NCBI GenBank assembly: GCA_023416745.1
Contig: JAEZHF010000063.1
Coordinates: forward strand, 1-64,000
From: Bacillota bacterium
GTDB taxonomy: Bacteria; Bacillota; Clostridia; Christensenellales; SZUA-584
Direction of reading: 5' to 3'
Length of the DNA stretch: 64,000 nucleotides
A model generated the notes under the pieces. That model was given only the letters and a program-made list of their open reading frames with translations. It was not told the DNA's origin and did no database searches. Each line of letters begins with the position of its first letter. The stretch's first letter is position 1. A program made the translations under genes and the position numbers. Below, piece by piece: positions 36,598 through 44,903 of this stretch.

Positions 36598-36728
36598 GGC
36601 TATTTATCGTTTTTGCAGAAGGGGATTCCTCGCAGGCTCGGAATGACAGGATGCCTTTAAAAAGCTGACGCCCGACTTGCGGGCGATGGATTAAGTTTGT
36701 TGTGGAACTGCCTGTGATGCCATGTTGT

Positions 36729-37682
36729 CTACCGCATCACCGCGCCGCGCTCGCACTTGTTGCCCCACGCGTCTAGGAGCGTCTTATCCTGATAGATGCA
36801 GATGATCTCGCAGTGGTTGGCGCAACGGCCGCACTCCACGCCGCGCGTCACAAACTCGATGTCCGCGATATCGAAGTCGAAGTCTCTGTCTTCACCGGAT
36901 TTGCGCGCGAGTATCGCGACGCCCAGCGCCCCGGTGAGATGGCCGTTCTGATCCACTGTCACCTCGTGGCCGGTCGCGTCCTCGAACGCCTTCTTGACGC
37001 CCACGTTCTTGCTGACGCCGCCCTGAAACACGATGGGCGCGACGATTTTCTTGCCCTTGCCCACGTTGTTGAGGTAGTTTGAAACCACGGCGCGGCACAG
37101 CCCCGCGATGATATCCTCCTTGCGGTGGCCGATCTGCGCCTTATGTACCAGATCGCTTTCCGCGAAAACCGTGCAGCGGGCCGCGATGGACGTCGGCTTT
37201 TTGGACGTGAGCGCGATCTCGCCGAACTGCTCCACCGCCACGCCGAGGCGCTGAGCCTGGCTGGAAAGGAACGCGCCTGTACCCGCGGCGCACAGCGTGT
37301 TCATCGCGTAGTCCACCACGAAGCCGTTCTCGATCAGTATGATCTTGGAGTCCTGCCCGCCGATCTCGAATATCGTGCGTACATTGGGATACTGGGACAG
37401 CGTGCCGATGGCGTGTGCCGTGATCTCGTTCTTGACAACCGCCGCCCCCGTCATCGCGCCGATGAGCCGCCGCGCGCTGCCCGTCGTGCCCACCGCCGCG
37501 ACGCGCACGTCCTGTCCGCCCAGCTGGGTTTTCAGCACATTCAGCAGCCGTTTGACCGCGCCGATGGGGTCGGCCTGCGTCCAGAGATATTCGCTCGCCA
37601 GTATGTTATTGCTGTCATCTATCACCACGCCCTTGGTGGATATCGAGCCGATGTCCAGCCCGAGATACGCTTTCGTCGTCAT
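36729..37682 (-). CDS. 2-hydroxyacyl-CoA dehydratase activase (BadF/BcrA ATPase family)
   Basis: A 317-residue ASKHA-fold ATPase that injects an electron into a dehydratase. GLDIGSISTKGVV, the EIGGQDSK phosphate loop, and the two cysteines that hold the intersubunit 4Fe-4S cluster (NTLCAAGTGAF and AARCTVFAESD) are all present. An extra C-terminal motif, CGRCANHC, could bind another metal. Last gene of a three-gene operon; it overlaps the preceding gene by four bases. Confidence 0.9.
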   Translation of the reverse strand: MTTKAYLGLDIGSISTKGVVIDDSNNILASEYLWTQADPIGAVKRLLNVLKTQLGGQDVRVAAVGTTGSARRLIGAMTGAAVVKNEITAHAIGTLSQYPNVRTIFEIGGQDSKIILIENGFVVDYAMNTLCAAGTGAFLSSQAQRLGVAVEQFGEIALTSKKPTSIAARCTVFAESDLVHKAQIGHRKEDIIAGLCRAVVSNYLNNVGKGKKIVAPIVFQGGVSKNVGVKKAFEDATGHEVTVDQNGHLTGALGVAILARKSGEDRDFDFDIADIEFVTRGVECGRCANHCEIICIYQDKTLLDAWGNKCERGAVMR

Positions 37683-38743
37683 TTCGCTTCCTTCCTCATC
37701 ATGATCATGTCGTGGAACGCCTCCAGCCGCGTGTGGATGCCCGCGTCGCTGGTCTGCGAGTCGTAGCTGAAGTAGATAATGGGGATCTTATAATCCACGC
37801 TGATGTTCTGCAGCACGGGGATCACGTCGATCTCCGGCGTACAGCCGAAGCTCTTTAAGTGAATGATGCCGTCGTAACCCCGCTTGGCGAAGTACAGCGC
37901 GCGCTCGATGGTCATCATGCAGGTCGCGCCCATGTCGTACTCCGCGTAGCCTCTGATCTTGGGCTTGGCTTCCTTGTTGCCTTTGTGCAGCAGCGAGTTG
38001 GTCAGGTTCATCCAGCGGTCCACCACCATGCCCTTCTTGGCCAGCTCCTTCTCGATGAAATGGTTGCTGAACGGCAGCATGATGGTATAATACTCGCCGA
38101 TGATACCCACGCGCAGCGGTTTGTCCGGCTTGTCGGTGTCGATTGCTTTGAAGCCTTTCATCGCGTCCTGATGCATCCCGCGCAGCTGCTTCATACTCCG
38201 CACGCCGCGCAGCGCCTGCAGATAGTCCGCCAGCGCCTTCTCAAATGTGCCGCTTTTGGACTCGAAACCGACGTTCCGGCGCACGAAGTCCTCCGCCTCG
38301 TCGATGCACTCCACCATCTTAAGCACCACTGGCAGGAACTTGGCAACGCGGGCAATCGGCAGGTTTTCGTTGATGGCCTTGAACTGCTCGTAGAACGAGG
38401 CTGGCCGGTCGAACCGCGCTTTGGCCATATTCACGAAGCGCCCGGTGAACCCCATATCGCGCAGTATCTGCTCGTGCAGCTCGCCGTAATAACCCAGACG
38501 GCAGGCGCCGCCGATCTGTGCCAGCGTGTTCGCGCCCGCCTCGATGGCTTCAATGTAGTTGCCGAGGTTATACTTGAACGGCGAACAGACGAAATCCGGG
38601 CTGTAGCGGCTGCCGATCTCCAGCGTGTGGTTGGTAACAGGCGGCGGCGTGATATAGTCCACCCCCATCCCTTGCGTGAACAGCAGCTCGATGGGCACGC
38701 AGTAGCTGCCCAGATGCGGAAAAGTCACTATCGTTTTATCCAA
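37679..38743 (-). CDS. CoA-dehydratase activase-associated protein (HgdB/DUF2229-like)
   Basis: A 354-residue protein of the 2-hydroxyglutaryl-CoA dehydratase D-component / DUF2229 group. Conserved Cys residues appear in CSPFKYNLGN and GGACRLGYYGE. In many Clostridia this domain forms part of a long activase polypeptide; here it is a separate gene between two partners, overlapping them by four and eight bases. Its substrate is not known. Confidence 0.8.
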   Translation of the reverse strand: MDKTIVTFPHLGSYCVPIELLFTQGMGVDYITPPPVTNHTLEIGSRYSPDFVCSPFKYNLGNYIEAIEAGANTLAQIGGACRLGYYGELHEQILRDMGFTGRFVNMAKARFDRPASFYEQFKAINENLPIARVAKFLPVVLKMVECIDEAEDFVRRNVGFESKSGTFEKALADYLQALRGVRSMKQLRGMHQDAMKGFKAIDTDKPDKPLRVGIIGEYYTIMLPFSNHFIEKELAKKGMVVDRWMNLTNSLLHKGNKEAKPKIRGYAEYDMGATCMMTIERALYFAKRGYDGIIHLKSFGCTPEIDVIPVLQNISVDYKIPIIYFSYDSQTSDAGIHTRLEAFHDMIMMRKEAK

Positions 38744-39656
38744 CGCTTTCGTCCCTCTTGAATCTGATAATGTCGATAAAGCTCTCCAGCCGCGTTTCGA
38801 GACCCGCGGTGCCTTCCTGACCGTCGAGGATCAGGTTTAAGATCGGCTTATCCTTCACGCGGCGCATCACAATCTCGTTGACCATGGAATCCGGCCCGCA
38901 CGGGAACGTGCTTAAAATGATAATGCCGTCGATCCTATCCCGCCACAGCGCGATGGAACCGATCAGTTCGCGGCTGGTGGCCCACGGCACCGTTTCGCTC
39001 ACCGCATACGAGGCAGCGATCGCCTTTTTGGGCTCCGCGGCGCAGCTCAAAACAGGCACCGCATCCAGACTTTTCAGCGCGGACAGCACCGGCTCGCCGA
39101 TGAATTTGTCATAGATGTTGTACGGATGGGCGACGACGAGCACCTTGACGCCGCTCAGCTTCAGCAAGCGCTCCTGCTCGTGCATCGCGATCAGCTGCCC
39201 CGCCCGTTCGGACTGCTTGGCCGTCCAGTAGGCGTACAGGCTGTGCGCCCTTGTTTTGCCCAGCGCACGCCCCAGCTTCACAAAAATAAGCGGTTCGAGC
39301 TGCTTGTCCTTGGTGTCGATGTTGTAGTGCAGCAGCTTGAGATTGGTGTCGCGGAAGGTGTTATTGATCAGGTCGTAAACGGCATTGAAGCGCGTGCACA
39401 CCGTGCCCGCCCGCCCCTGATGGCCGATGCGCGGCACCAGCACATAGTCGCACTTGTCCATCAACCACGCCACATGCCCGAGATATATCTTGCCCGACAG
39501 GCAGGACTCATCCACGGCGAGGTTGGAGCCGCGCTCGATGATCTCCCGGTTGGTGTCCGGACTGACGATGGTTTCCACACCGAGCGCATCGAAAAAGCTC
39601 TCCCACATCGCGCCGTAGCGGAAATAAAAAAAGGCCTTCGGTATTCCGATTTTCAT
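38736..39656 (-). CDS. CoA-dehydratase activase-associated protein (DUF2229)
   Basis: A 306-residue protein starting MKIGIPKAFFYFRYGAMW, the DUF2229 signature, with a DESCLSGK cysteine block. First gene of the three-gene activase operon. No dehydratase structural gene for a known substrate lies in the window, so the electron acceptor of the system is unidentified. Confidence 0.82.
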   Translation of the reverse strand: MKIGIPKAFFYFRYGAMWESFFDALGVETIVSPDTNREIIERGSNLAVDESCLSGKIYLGHVAWLMDKCDYVLVPRIGHQGRAGTVCTRFNAVYDLINNTFRDTNLKLLHYNIDTKDKQLEPLIFVKLGRALGKTRAHSLYAYWTAKQSERAGQLIAMHEQERLLKLSGVKVLVVAHPYNIYDKFIGEPVLSALKSLDAVPVLSCAAEPKKAIAASYAVSETVPWATSRELIGSIALWRDRIDGIIILSTFPCGPDSMVNEIVMRRVKDKPILNLILDGQEGTAGLETRLESFIDIIRFKRDESVG

Positions 39657-39890
39657 GTTAAACCTGTCCGTTTATAAAATATGTATGATGCCAATATAGG
39701 TTGTATTATAAACGATATTTGCTTTTTGAGCAAGGCGAGAATAGCTGAGCGACACTTTTAGCGACTGTTAATTTCTAGCCTGCTTCGATTCCTCCTAAGT
39801 TGTTCGTCCCATTTTTTGTGATAATAAGATGCAGCTTAATTCAGCATAATAATGATATACATTTAATCATAATCTGGGAGGGATTTAAAA

Positions 39891-40088
39891 TTGAACGGCA
39901 GAGTGAAGTGGTTTAACGCTGAAAAAGGTTTCGGCTTTATAGAACAGGAAGGCGGAGGAGACGTTTTTGTACATTTTTCCGCCATTCAGTCCAAGGGATA
40001 TAAATCATTAAATGAGGGACAGCAGGTTCAATTCGATGTTACAAAAGGAGCACGCGGTCCTGAAGCCTCAAACGTTATAATCACTTAG
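39891..40088 (+). CDS. Cold-shock domain protein
   Basis: A 65-residue CspA/CspB-type RNA and single-strand DNA chaperone. RNP1 (KGFGFIEQ) and RNP2 (VFVHFSAI) are intact. It starts with TTG (GGGAGGG nine bases upstream). Monocistronic, with a terminator at 40108. Confidence 0.95.
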   Translation: MNGRVKWFNAEKGFGFIEQEGGGDVFVHFSAIQSKGYKSLNEGQQVQFDVTKGARGPEASNVIIT

Positions 40089-40107
40089 TTAAATGGTTTC
40101 ATTAGTT

Positions 40108-40145
40108 AAAAGGCACTGGCGTTTTCTGTTCGCCGTGCCTTTTTA
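40108..40145 (+). terminator. Terminator of the cold-shock gene
   Basis: AAAGGCACTGGCG pairs with CGCCGTGCCTTT with one mismatch, followed by T residues to 40144. Confidence 0.8.
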
Positions 40146-40217
40146 ATAGTTATCGATTTAGCGCAGCCATAGCAATCATCATCAAAATTAACGCCGCAGG
40201 ATGTATTATTCTTTGAA

Positions 40218-41693
40218 TCACACTCTGTAAACCTTCCTGAAGTGGTGTCCGTATACTGCGTAGGTCACGGCCTTGTGCAGCTGCGACGGATTATGCCGCA
40301 GCGTGTGCAGCACCAACCGCCAGAACCAGCGGCGTTCCTCCCCCGCGATGCCCAGCCGGAATACCGATTTCATGAAAGACGCGATGTCCGCAGGATGGAA
40401 TTTAGTGGGCTTCTTTGGCTGTGAGCACTCCGCGTCAAGGTAGCGCATCACGCGGCGGTAATACGATTCGGGGCCATAAATGCCAGCCACCACCTTTTTG
40501 TAACCGTCCACCAGCTTGTCGTGCGCCATCTTGGGCGCGAAATTCATCGAATAGTCGGTGTTGTCGCCCGTGAAGTCGGAGGTCAGTCGGTGCTCCTGCT
40601 CCATGCGCTGGTACAGCCGCGTACCGCGCGGCGCGTTCAGCAGCCCCACCATGGCCACGACGATGCGGCTCTGCTGTATAAAGCGGATGAGTGTGTCGAA
40701 TATGGTTTCGGGGTCGCTGTCGAAGCCCAGTATGAAGCCGCCCTGCACCTCCATTCCGTGCTTCTGTATTATCTCGATGCAGGCCAGCAGGTCCCGCCCT
40801 GTGTTCTGCTTCTTGCCGCATTCGGACAGGCTTTCCTCGTTGGGCGTTTCTATGCCCACGAACACCGTATCAAAGCCCGCCGCCACCATCAGGTTCATCA
40901 GCTCCTCGTCGTCGGATATGTTGATGGACGCCTCGGTGTCGAACCAGAACGGCTTTCCATGCGCCTCCTGCCAAGCGATCACAGCGGGCAGCACCTCTTG
41001 TTTGAGAATCTCCTTGTTGCCGATGAAGTTGTCGTCCACGAAGAACACGCTGCCGCTCCAGCCGTTGTCATACAGCGCGTCCAGCTCCGCCGTTACCTGC
41101 TGCGCCGTTTTCAGACGCGGTTTGCGTCCGAACAGCACCACCACGTCGCAGAACTCGCAGTTGAATGGGCAGCCTCTCGAATACTGTATGTTCATCGACG
41201 AGTAGTCCTTCATGCGGATGAGGCTCCACAGCGGCACAGGGGTTGTTTTCAGGTCGGGCTTATGATCGCACTGGTAGATGTGCTGGGCGTTTCCCTGTTC
41301 CAGATCGTGCAACAGCGGCGGCAGCGCGACCTCCGCTTCACCCAGCACCAGATGATCCACCGTGTCATATTTGTCCGGGAACGCCGTGAACAGCGGCCCG
41401 CCTGCCACAACACGGATGCCCGCCTTCCTGCACCGTGATATCACGGCTTCAGCGGAGGCGTTCTGCACCGACATTGCGCTGATGAACACACAGTCTGCCC
41501 ACAGCAAATCGCGGTCGTGCAGATGGCGTACGTTCATGTCTACAAGGCGCTTGTCCCACTCTACTGGCAGCATGGCCGCCACGGTCAGCAGCCCGAGCGG
41601 CGGGAACACGGATTTTTTCCAAGTGAAGCGCAGCGCGTATTTGAAGCTCCAGAAGGTGTCGGGAAACTCAGGATAAACCAGTAATGTGCGCAT
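40218..41693 (-). CDS. B12-binding-domain radical SAM protein (DUF4070)
   Basis: A 491-residue protein with an N-terminal cobalamin-binding-like domain (about 1-140), a radical SAM core with CPFNCEFC (about 177-184), and a C-terminal DUF4070 domain. It resembles the class containing HpnP-type methyltransferases that modify hopanoids or other lipids, but the substrate cannot be assigned. It is divergent from a toroid-fold protein gene 145 bases away. Confidence 0.85.
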   Translation of the reverse strand: MRTLLVYPEFPDTFWSFKYALRFTWKKSVFPPLGLLTVAAMLPVEWDKRLVDMNVRHLHDRDLLWADCVFISAMSVQNASAEAVISRCRKAGIRVVAGGPLFTAFPDKYDTVDHLVLGEAEVALPPLLHDLEQGNAQHIYQCDHKPDLKTTPVPLWSLIRMKDYSSMNIQYSRGCPFNCEFCDVVVLFGRKPRLKTAQQVTAELDALYDNGWSGSVFFVDDNFIGNKEILKQEVLPAVIAWQEAHGKPFWFDTEASINISDDEELMNLMVAAGFDTVFVGIETPNEESLSECGKKQNTGRDLLACIEIIQKHGMEVQGGFILGFDSDPETIFDTLIRFIQQSRIVVAMVGLLNAPRGTRLYQRMEQEHRLTSDFTGDNTDYSMNFAPKMAHDKLVDGYKKVVAGIYGPESYYRRVMRYLDAECSQPKKPTKFHPADIASFMKSVFRLGIAGEERRWFWRLVLHTLRHNPSQLHKAVTYAVYGHHFRKVYRV

Positions 41694-41838
41694 GCGTGAC
41701 CTCCGTTGATGCTGTCGTTATAAATATATTGTCACGATTCAGGCACTCGTATGCGGAGTAATTTCTGGACAACGCTTTCAACCTAGCTCGTGACATGTTA
41801 AAATGTGTTAAGCAAACGCATATAATTTTAGGTGTAAC

Positions 41839-42774
41839 ATGAACGAAATTTTGAAATGTTGGCCGGAACTGGAGCCGTGGCTCAGATTCGCCGTCGATAC
41901 GCATTTGTATAATCTGTCGGGTGACGAAACGGCTGCGGTTAGTGACCCGCGCATCGCGGCAGTGATCAACCGTCTGAAAAGTGCCGAAAAAGGCTTCCCC
42001 GCCCTGATTGAAGGCAGTCTGGATTACCGGAGCACCGGCAACGCTTTCTGGGATCTGCATCTGCTGGCGGACATCGGCATCAGCGTGAAGGCGGCGGGGC
42101 TTGAGCACTTGGCGGAAGCGTTTCTGCGCACGCAAAGGCCAGAGGGCACTTTTCTGGTGCAGAAGGAAACAAAGCCGGAATACAACTGTTTGTCTTCCAT
42201 CGTGCTATCGTCGCTGGCAAAAATGGGATACCGTGATGACGGTCGTGTTCGCAGGTATATCGACATGGTGCTTAATGTGCAGCGACTGGACGGCGGGTGG
42301 CACTGCGCCGTCAGCCGTTCTAAAGGGGCTCGTTTGGAGCACACCGAGTCCTGCCCCATGGCGAACGCGAACGTGCTGCGGCTGCTGGGTCAATATGATG
42401 AATTTCAATATGATGACCGCTTCAGCGGCGCAATTGATTTGCTGCTGGCTCACTGGGCCCGTCGCGGGGAAAAGTGGCGTCCGTACGGCTACGGTGTGGG
42501 TAGCGATTATATTAAGCTGAAATACCCGGACGTGAAATACGGTCTGCTGAAGGTGCTGGATGTGCTGGCGCTGTTTCCCTATGCCGTGCGTCAAAATGAG
42601 TTCGCAGAAATGCTGGATGCTGTTGTTACACACACTGCAGACGACAGGTATACGCCCGAGTCTGTCTCACGTGCTTATGGCGGCTTCGACTTCGCGCAGA
42701 AGAAGGAACCCAGTGCGTGGATCACATTCCTCGTCAGCAGAATTCAAAAGCGGGCAGCGGAAATAAACATCTGA
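41839..42774 (+). CDS. Alpha/alpha-toroid protein of the terpenoid cyclase / prenyltransferase fold
   Basis: A 311-residue soluble protein with a repeat motif resembling the QW motif of squalene-hopene cyclases (VQRLDGGW) and repeated helix pairs. No DxDD or zinc-binding motif of active cyclases or prenyltransferase beta subunits is seen, so it may be non-catalytic or have another role. The TATAAT at 41821 lies close to the ATG, giving a very short leader. Confidence 0.65.
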   Translation: MNEILKCWPELEPWLRFAVDTHLYNLSGDETAAVSDPRIAAVINRLKSAEKGFPALIEGSLDYRSTGNAFWDLHLLADIGISVKAAGLEHLAEAFLRTQRPEGTFLVQKETKPEYNCLSSIVLSSLAKMGYRDDGRVRRYIDMVLNVQRLDGGWHCAVSRSKGARLEHTESCPMANANVLRLLGQYDEFQYDDRFSGAIDLLLAHWARRGEKWRPYGYGVGSDYIKLKYPDVKYGLLKVLDVLALFPYAVRQNEFAEMLDAVVTHTADDRYTPESVSRAYGGFDFAQKKEPSAWITFLVSRIQKRAAEINI

Positions 42775-42838
42775 AAGAAACGGAACCAAGCCCACATATC
42801 AGTCGTCTATTAATAAAGCAAGCATTGTAAGGAGAATG

Positions 42839-43645
42839 ATGAAGAGAGCATGGACAGCGGCTTTACTGGCCGCAATAATGATATTGAGCCTAACTTCGTG
42901 CGCGCCAGAAGCGGACACGCCGAATGAATCTGCAGCCGTCGATTCCGCCTCAGATACAGCTGCCGCAACGATAACTGTCACGCCCGCGCCCACTGTACCC
43001 GCGCCGAATCCGATGGAACAGCTGAACGGCATCACGGCGGCAGCTGTCCGCCAGGTCGACGTATATGATGATTCCCGGCCGGCACCCGTGATGGTCTATT
43101 CATCGCTGGATGATATCACTGCCGTGATGAAGTGGTTCACGCATCTTAGTGTGGGCGAAGCGCTGGCCGCGACGGAGACCGACGCGCCGGGCGACTGGCG
43201 CTATTACGAATTCACGCTGTTTGACGGGCGTGCGTTTAAAATCTATTTCGGAGGCGATACCATATCCGCGGACAGCGGACAGTTCCGGTACACCGGTCCC
43301 AAAACCCCAGAGCTTGCCAAAACGCTGTGGCTGGACGTGGCTGAAGACAGCTATGCGGCCGATGAAACCGTGAACTTCAGCGTCGTTAATGAAACGGGCG
43401 GCGAAGCGGTACTGCTGTTTGTACCGGTACTGGAGCGCGCGACGGAAACCGGCTGGGAACCGCTGGAATGCGCTGAAAGCTTCTGCGGCGTGCCCGACCC
43501 GATCACGGACAAGCTGACCGATCACGAGTTTGAGCTGTCGCAGTGGTTTCCCGACGCTGGGCCGGGCGTATACCGCTTGTCGTTGGAGGCGTATGACGAG
43601 GACGATAACCCGTTTTTGATCTCGGATATATTTGAAATAAAGTAA
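42839..43645 (+). CDS. Lipoprotein of unknown function
   Basis: A 268-residue protein with a signal peptide and lipobox LTSC (Cys21), a Thr/Ala/Pro linker rich in acid residues, and a C-terminal beta-rich domain with WFPDAGPGVYRLSL. The second of two adjacent ATGs is chosen because GGAG lies four bases before it and only one before the first. The C terminus resembles immunoglobulin-like secreted domains. Function unknown. Confidence 0.65.
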   Translation: MKRAWTAALLAAIMILSLTSCAPEADTPNESAAVDSASDTAAATITVTPAPTVPAPNPMEQLNGITAAAVRQVDVYDDSRPAPVMVYSSLDDITAVMKWFTHLSVGEALAATETDAPGDWRYYEFTLFDGRAFKIYFGGDTISADSGQFRYTGPKTPELAKTLWLDVAEDSYAADETVNFSVVNETGGEAVLLFVPVLERATETGWEPLECAESFCGVPDPITDKLTDHEFELSQWFPDAGPGVYRLSLEAYDEDDNPFLISDIFEIK

Positions 43646-43672
43646 AATATGGTTTGTTTGTAGTATTAATAC

Positions 43673-43700
43673 TTGTAGTGTTTGTTATTTGTGCTATAAT
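43673..43700 (+). promoter_or_regulatory. Promoter of the rsgA leader transcript
   Basis: TTGTAG (43673-43678), 16 bases, TATAAT (43695-43700) with an extended TGC before it; start near 43707. Confidence 0.6.
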
Positions 43701-43731
43701 GCACATGGTAAAAAAGTGAAAGGAGAGCATT

Positions 43732-43788
43732 ATGAAAACATGCGTGAAGCCGGAGAGTGCCGCCAATTGGGAGGCGTGCATCCGCTGA
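43732..43788 (+). CDS. 18-residue leader peptide upstream of rsgA
   Basis: Encodes MKTCVKPESAANWEACIR. A strong AAAGGAG lies six bases before the ATG. Its last codons (TGG GAG GCG) form one arm of a stem and its stop codon lies in that stem's loop, an arrangement typical of regulatory leader peptides rather than of functional proteins. Confidence 0.65.
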   Translation: MKTCVKPESAANWEACIR

Positions 43789-43832
43789 CGCAGAACGCCT
43801 CCCGAAAGCCTTGATAAAATAACTTTCGGAGG
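43769..43832 (+). promoter_or_regulatory. Mutually exclusive stems controlling the rsgA ribosome binding site
   Basis: Stem A: GGGAGGCGT (43769-43777) pairs perfectly with ACGCCTCCC (43795-43803). Stem B: CCTCCCGAAAG (43798-43808) pairs with CTTTCGGAGG (43823-43832) as 7+3 base pairs with one bulged C, covering the GGAGG of the next gene. The two stems share 43798-43803 and cannot coexist. Stem B is not followed by a T-run, so the switch should act on translation. Confidence 0.65.
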
Positions 43833-43840
43833 TTAAGGAA

Positions 43841-44863
43841 TTGAATATGGATATTAACGCGCTGGGGTTCTCCCCTGCGCTTTTTGAGACCGCACATGCC
43901 CAAGGGCTGATACCCGGGCGTGTAGCGGCACAGTCTCACGGCATCTGCCGCGTGCTCACCCCTGATGGCGAGACGGATGCGCGCAGCGCCGGGCGACTGG
44001 TGTACGAGGCGGCTCTGCTCCCCGTGGTGGGCGATTATGTGCTGCTGGACAGCGATGGCATCATACGCCGCGTGATGGAGCGCCGCAGCGCGTTCGTCCG
44101 CCGATCGAAGGGCGAACAGCAGGTGGTGGCGGCCAACATCGACACGGTGTTCGTCTGCATGGGGCTGGACAGGGACTTCAACATTCGGCGGCTGGAGCGC
44201 TATCTCGCCGTCGCGTGGGACAGCGGCGCGCTGCCCGTGGTGGTGCTGACCAAATCGGATCTGTGCGAAGATTTAGCCGCGAAGCTTTCGGAGGTCGAGG
44301 CTGCCGCGCCGGGCGTAGATACCGTCGTATCTCCGGATGAGGCGGAGAAGCTGAAAAGCTATATCAACGGCGGTACGGTCGCGTTTATCGGTTCATCGGG
44401 TATCGGCAAGTCCACGCTGATCAATCGGCTGGCAGGCGCAGAGCTGCTGGCAACGGGTGAAACGCGGAGCGACGGCAAGGGCCGCCATACCACGACAGCA
44501 CGAAACCTGCTGCCGCTGCTGGGCGGCGCGGTGATCGACACGCCGGGCATGCGCGAGCTGGGTATCGAGCGGGCGGACTTCTCCCGCAGCTTTGCGGACA
44601 TCGATGCACTCGCTGAACAATGCCGGTTTACCGACTGCGGCCACGGCAGCGAGCCGGGATGCACGGTGCGGGCAGCGGTTCTGGACGGTACGCTGTCCGA
44701 AGAGCGGCTGGAAAGTTGGCGCAAGCTGCGCCGCGAGGCGGCCTACTCGGCGATGGATTCACGGCAGATCGAAGCCGCCAAGATCGAGCATATGCTGGGC
44801 CCCGGCGGTATGAAGGAGATGCGCCGCATCGTCAAGGAAAAGGATATGTTCAAAAGACGGTAA
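43841..44863 (+). CDS. rsgA: Ribosome small-subunit-dependent GTPase RsgA
   Basis: A 340-residue circularly permuted GTPase that checks 30S subunit maturation. An N-terminal OB-like region is followed by G4 TKSD (137-140) before G1 GSSGIGKST (184-192) and DTPGMRE (G3), as in RsgA/YjeQ. The C-terminal zinc site is C-F-T-D-C-G-H..C. Start TTG (43841) with GGAGG eight bases upstream, or ATG at 43847 with AAGGA; both are plausible. Confidence 0.93.
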   Translation: MNMDINALGFSPALFETAHAQGLIPGRVAAQSHGICRVLTPDGETDARSAGRLVYEAALLPVVGDYVLLDSDGIIRRVMERRSAFVRRSKGEQQVVAANIDTVFVCMGLDRDFNIRRLERYLAVAWDSGALPVVVLTKSDLCEDLAAKLSEVEAAAPGVDTVVSPDEAEKLKSYINGGTVAFIGSSGIGKSTLINRLAGAELLATGETRSDGKGRHTTTARNLLPLLGGAVIDTPGMRELGIERADFSRSFADIDALAEQCRFTDCGHGSEPGCTVRAAVLDGTLSEERLESWRKLRREAAYSAMDSRQIEAAKIEHMLGPGGMKEMRRIVKEKDMFKRR

Positions 44864-44869
44864 TATACA

Positions 44870-44902
44870 AGCGCCGGTCAGAAGTGGCCGGCGCTGTCTT
44901 TC
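44870..44902 (+). terminator. Terminator of rsgA
   Basis: AGCGCCGG (44870-44877) pairs with CCGGCGCT (44888-44895), followed by GTCTTTC. Confidence 0.6.
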
Positions 44903-44903
44903 A

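Noticed and set aside
36610..36650. GGATTCCTCGCAGGCTCGGAATGACAGG-like stretch as a repeat element
   Set aside because: Resembles dispersed intergenic palindromes seen in many genomes, but only one copy is visible in the window.
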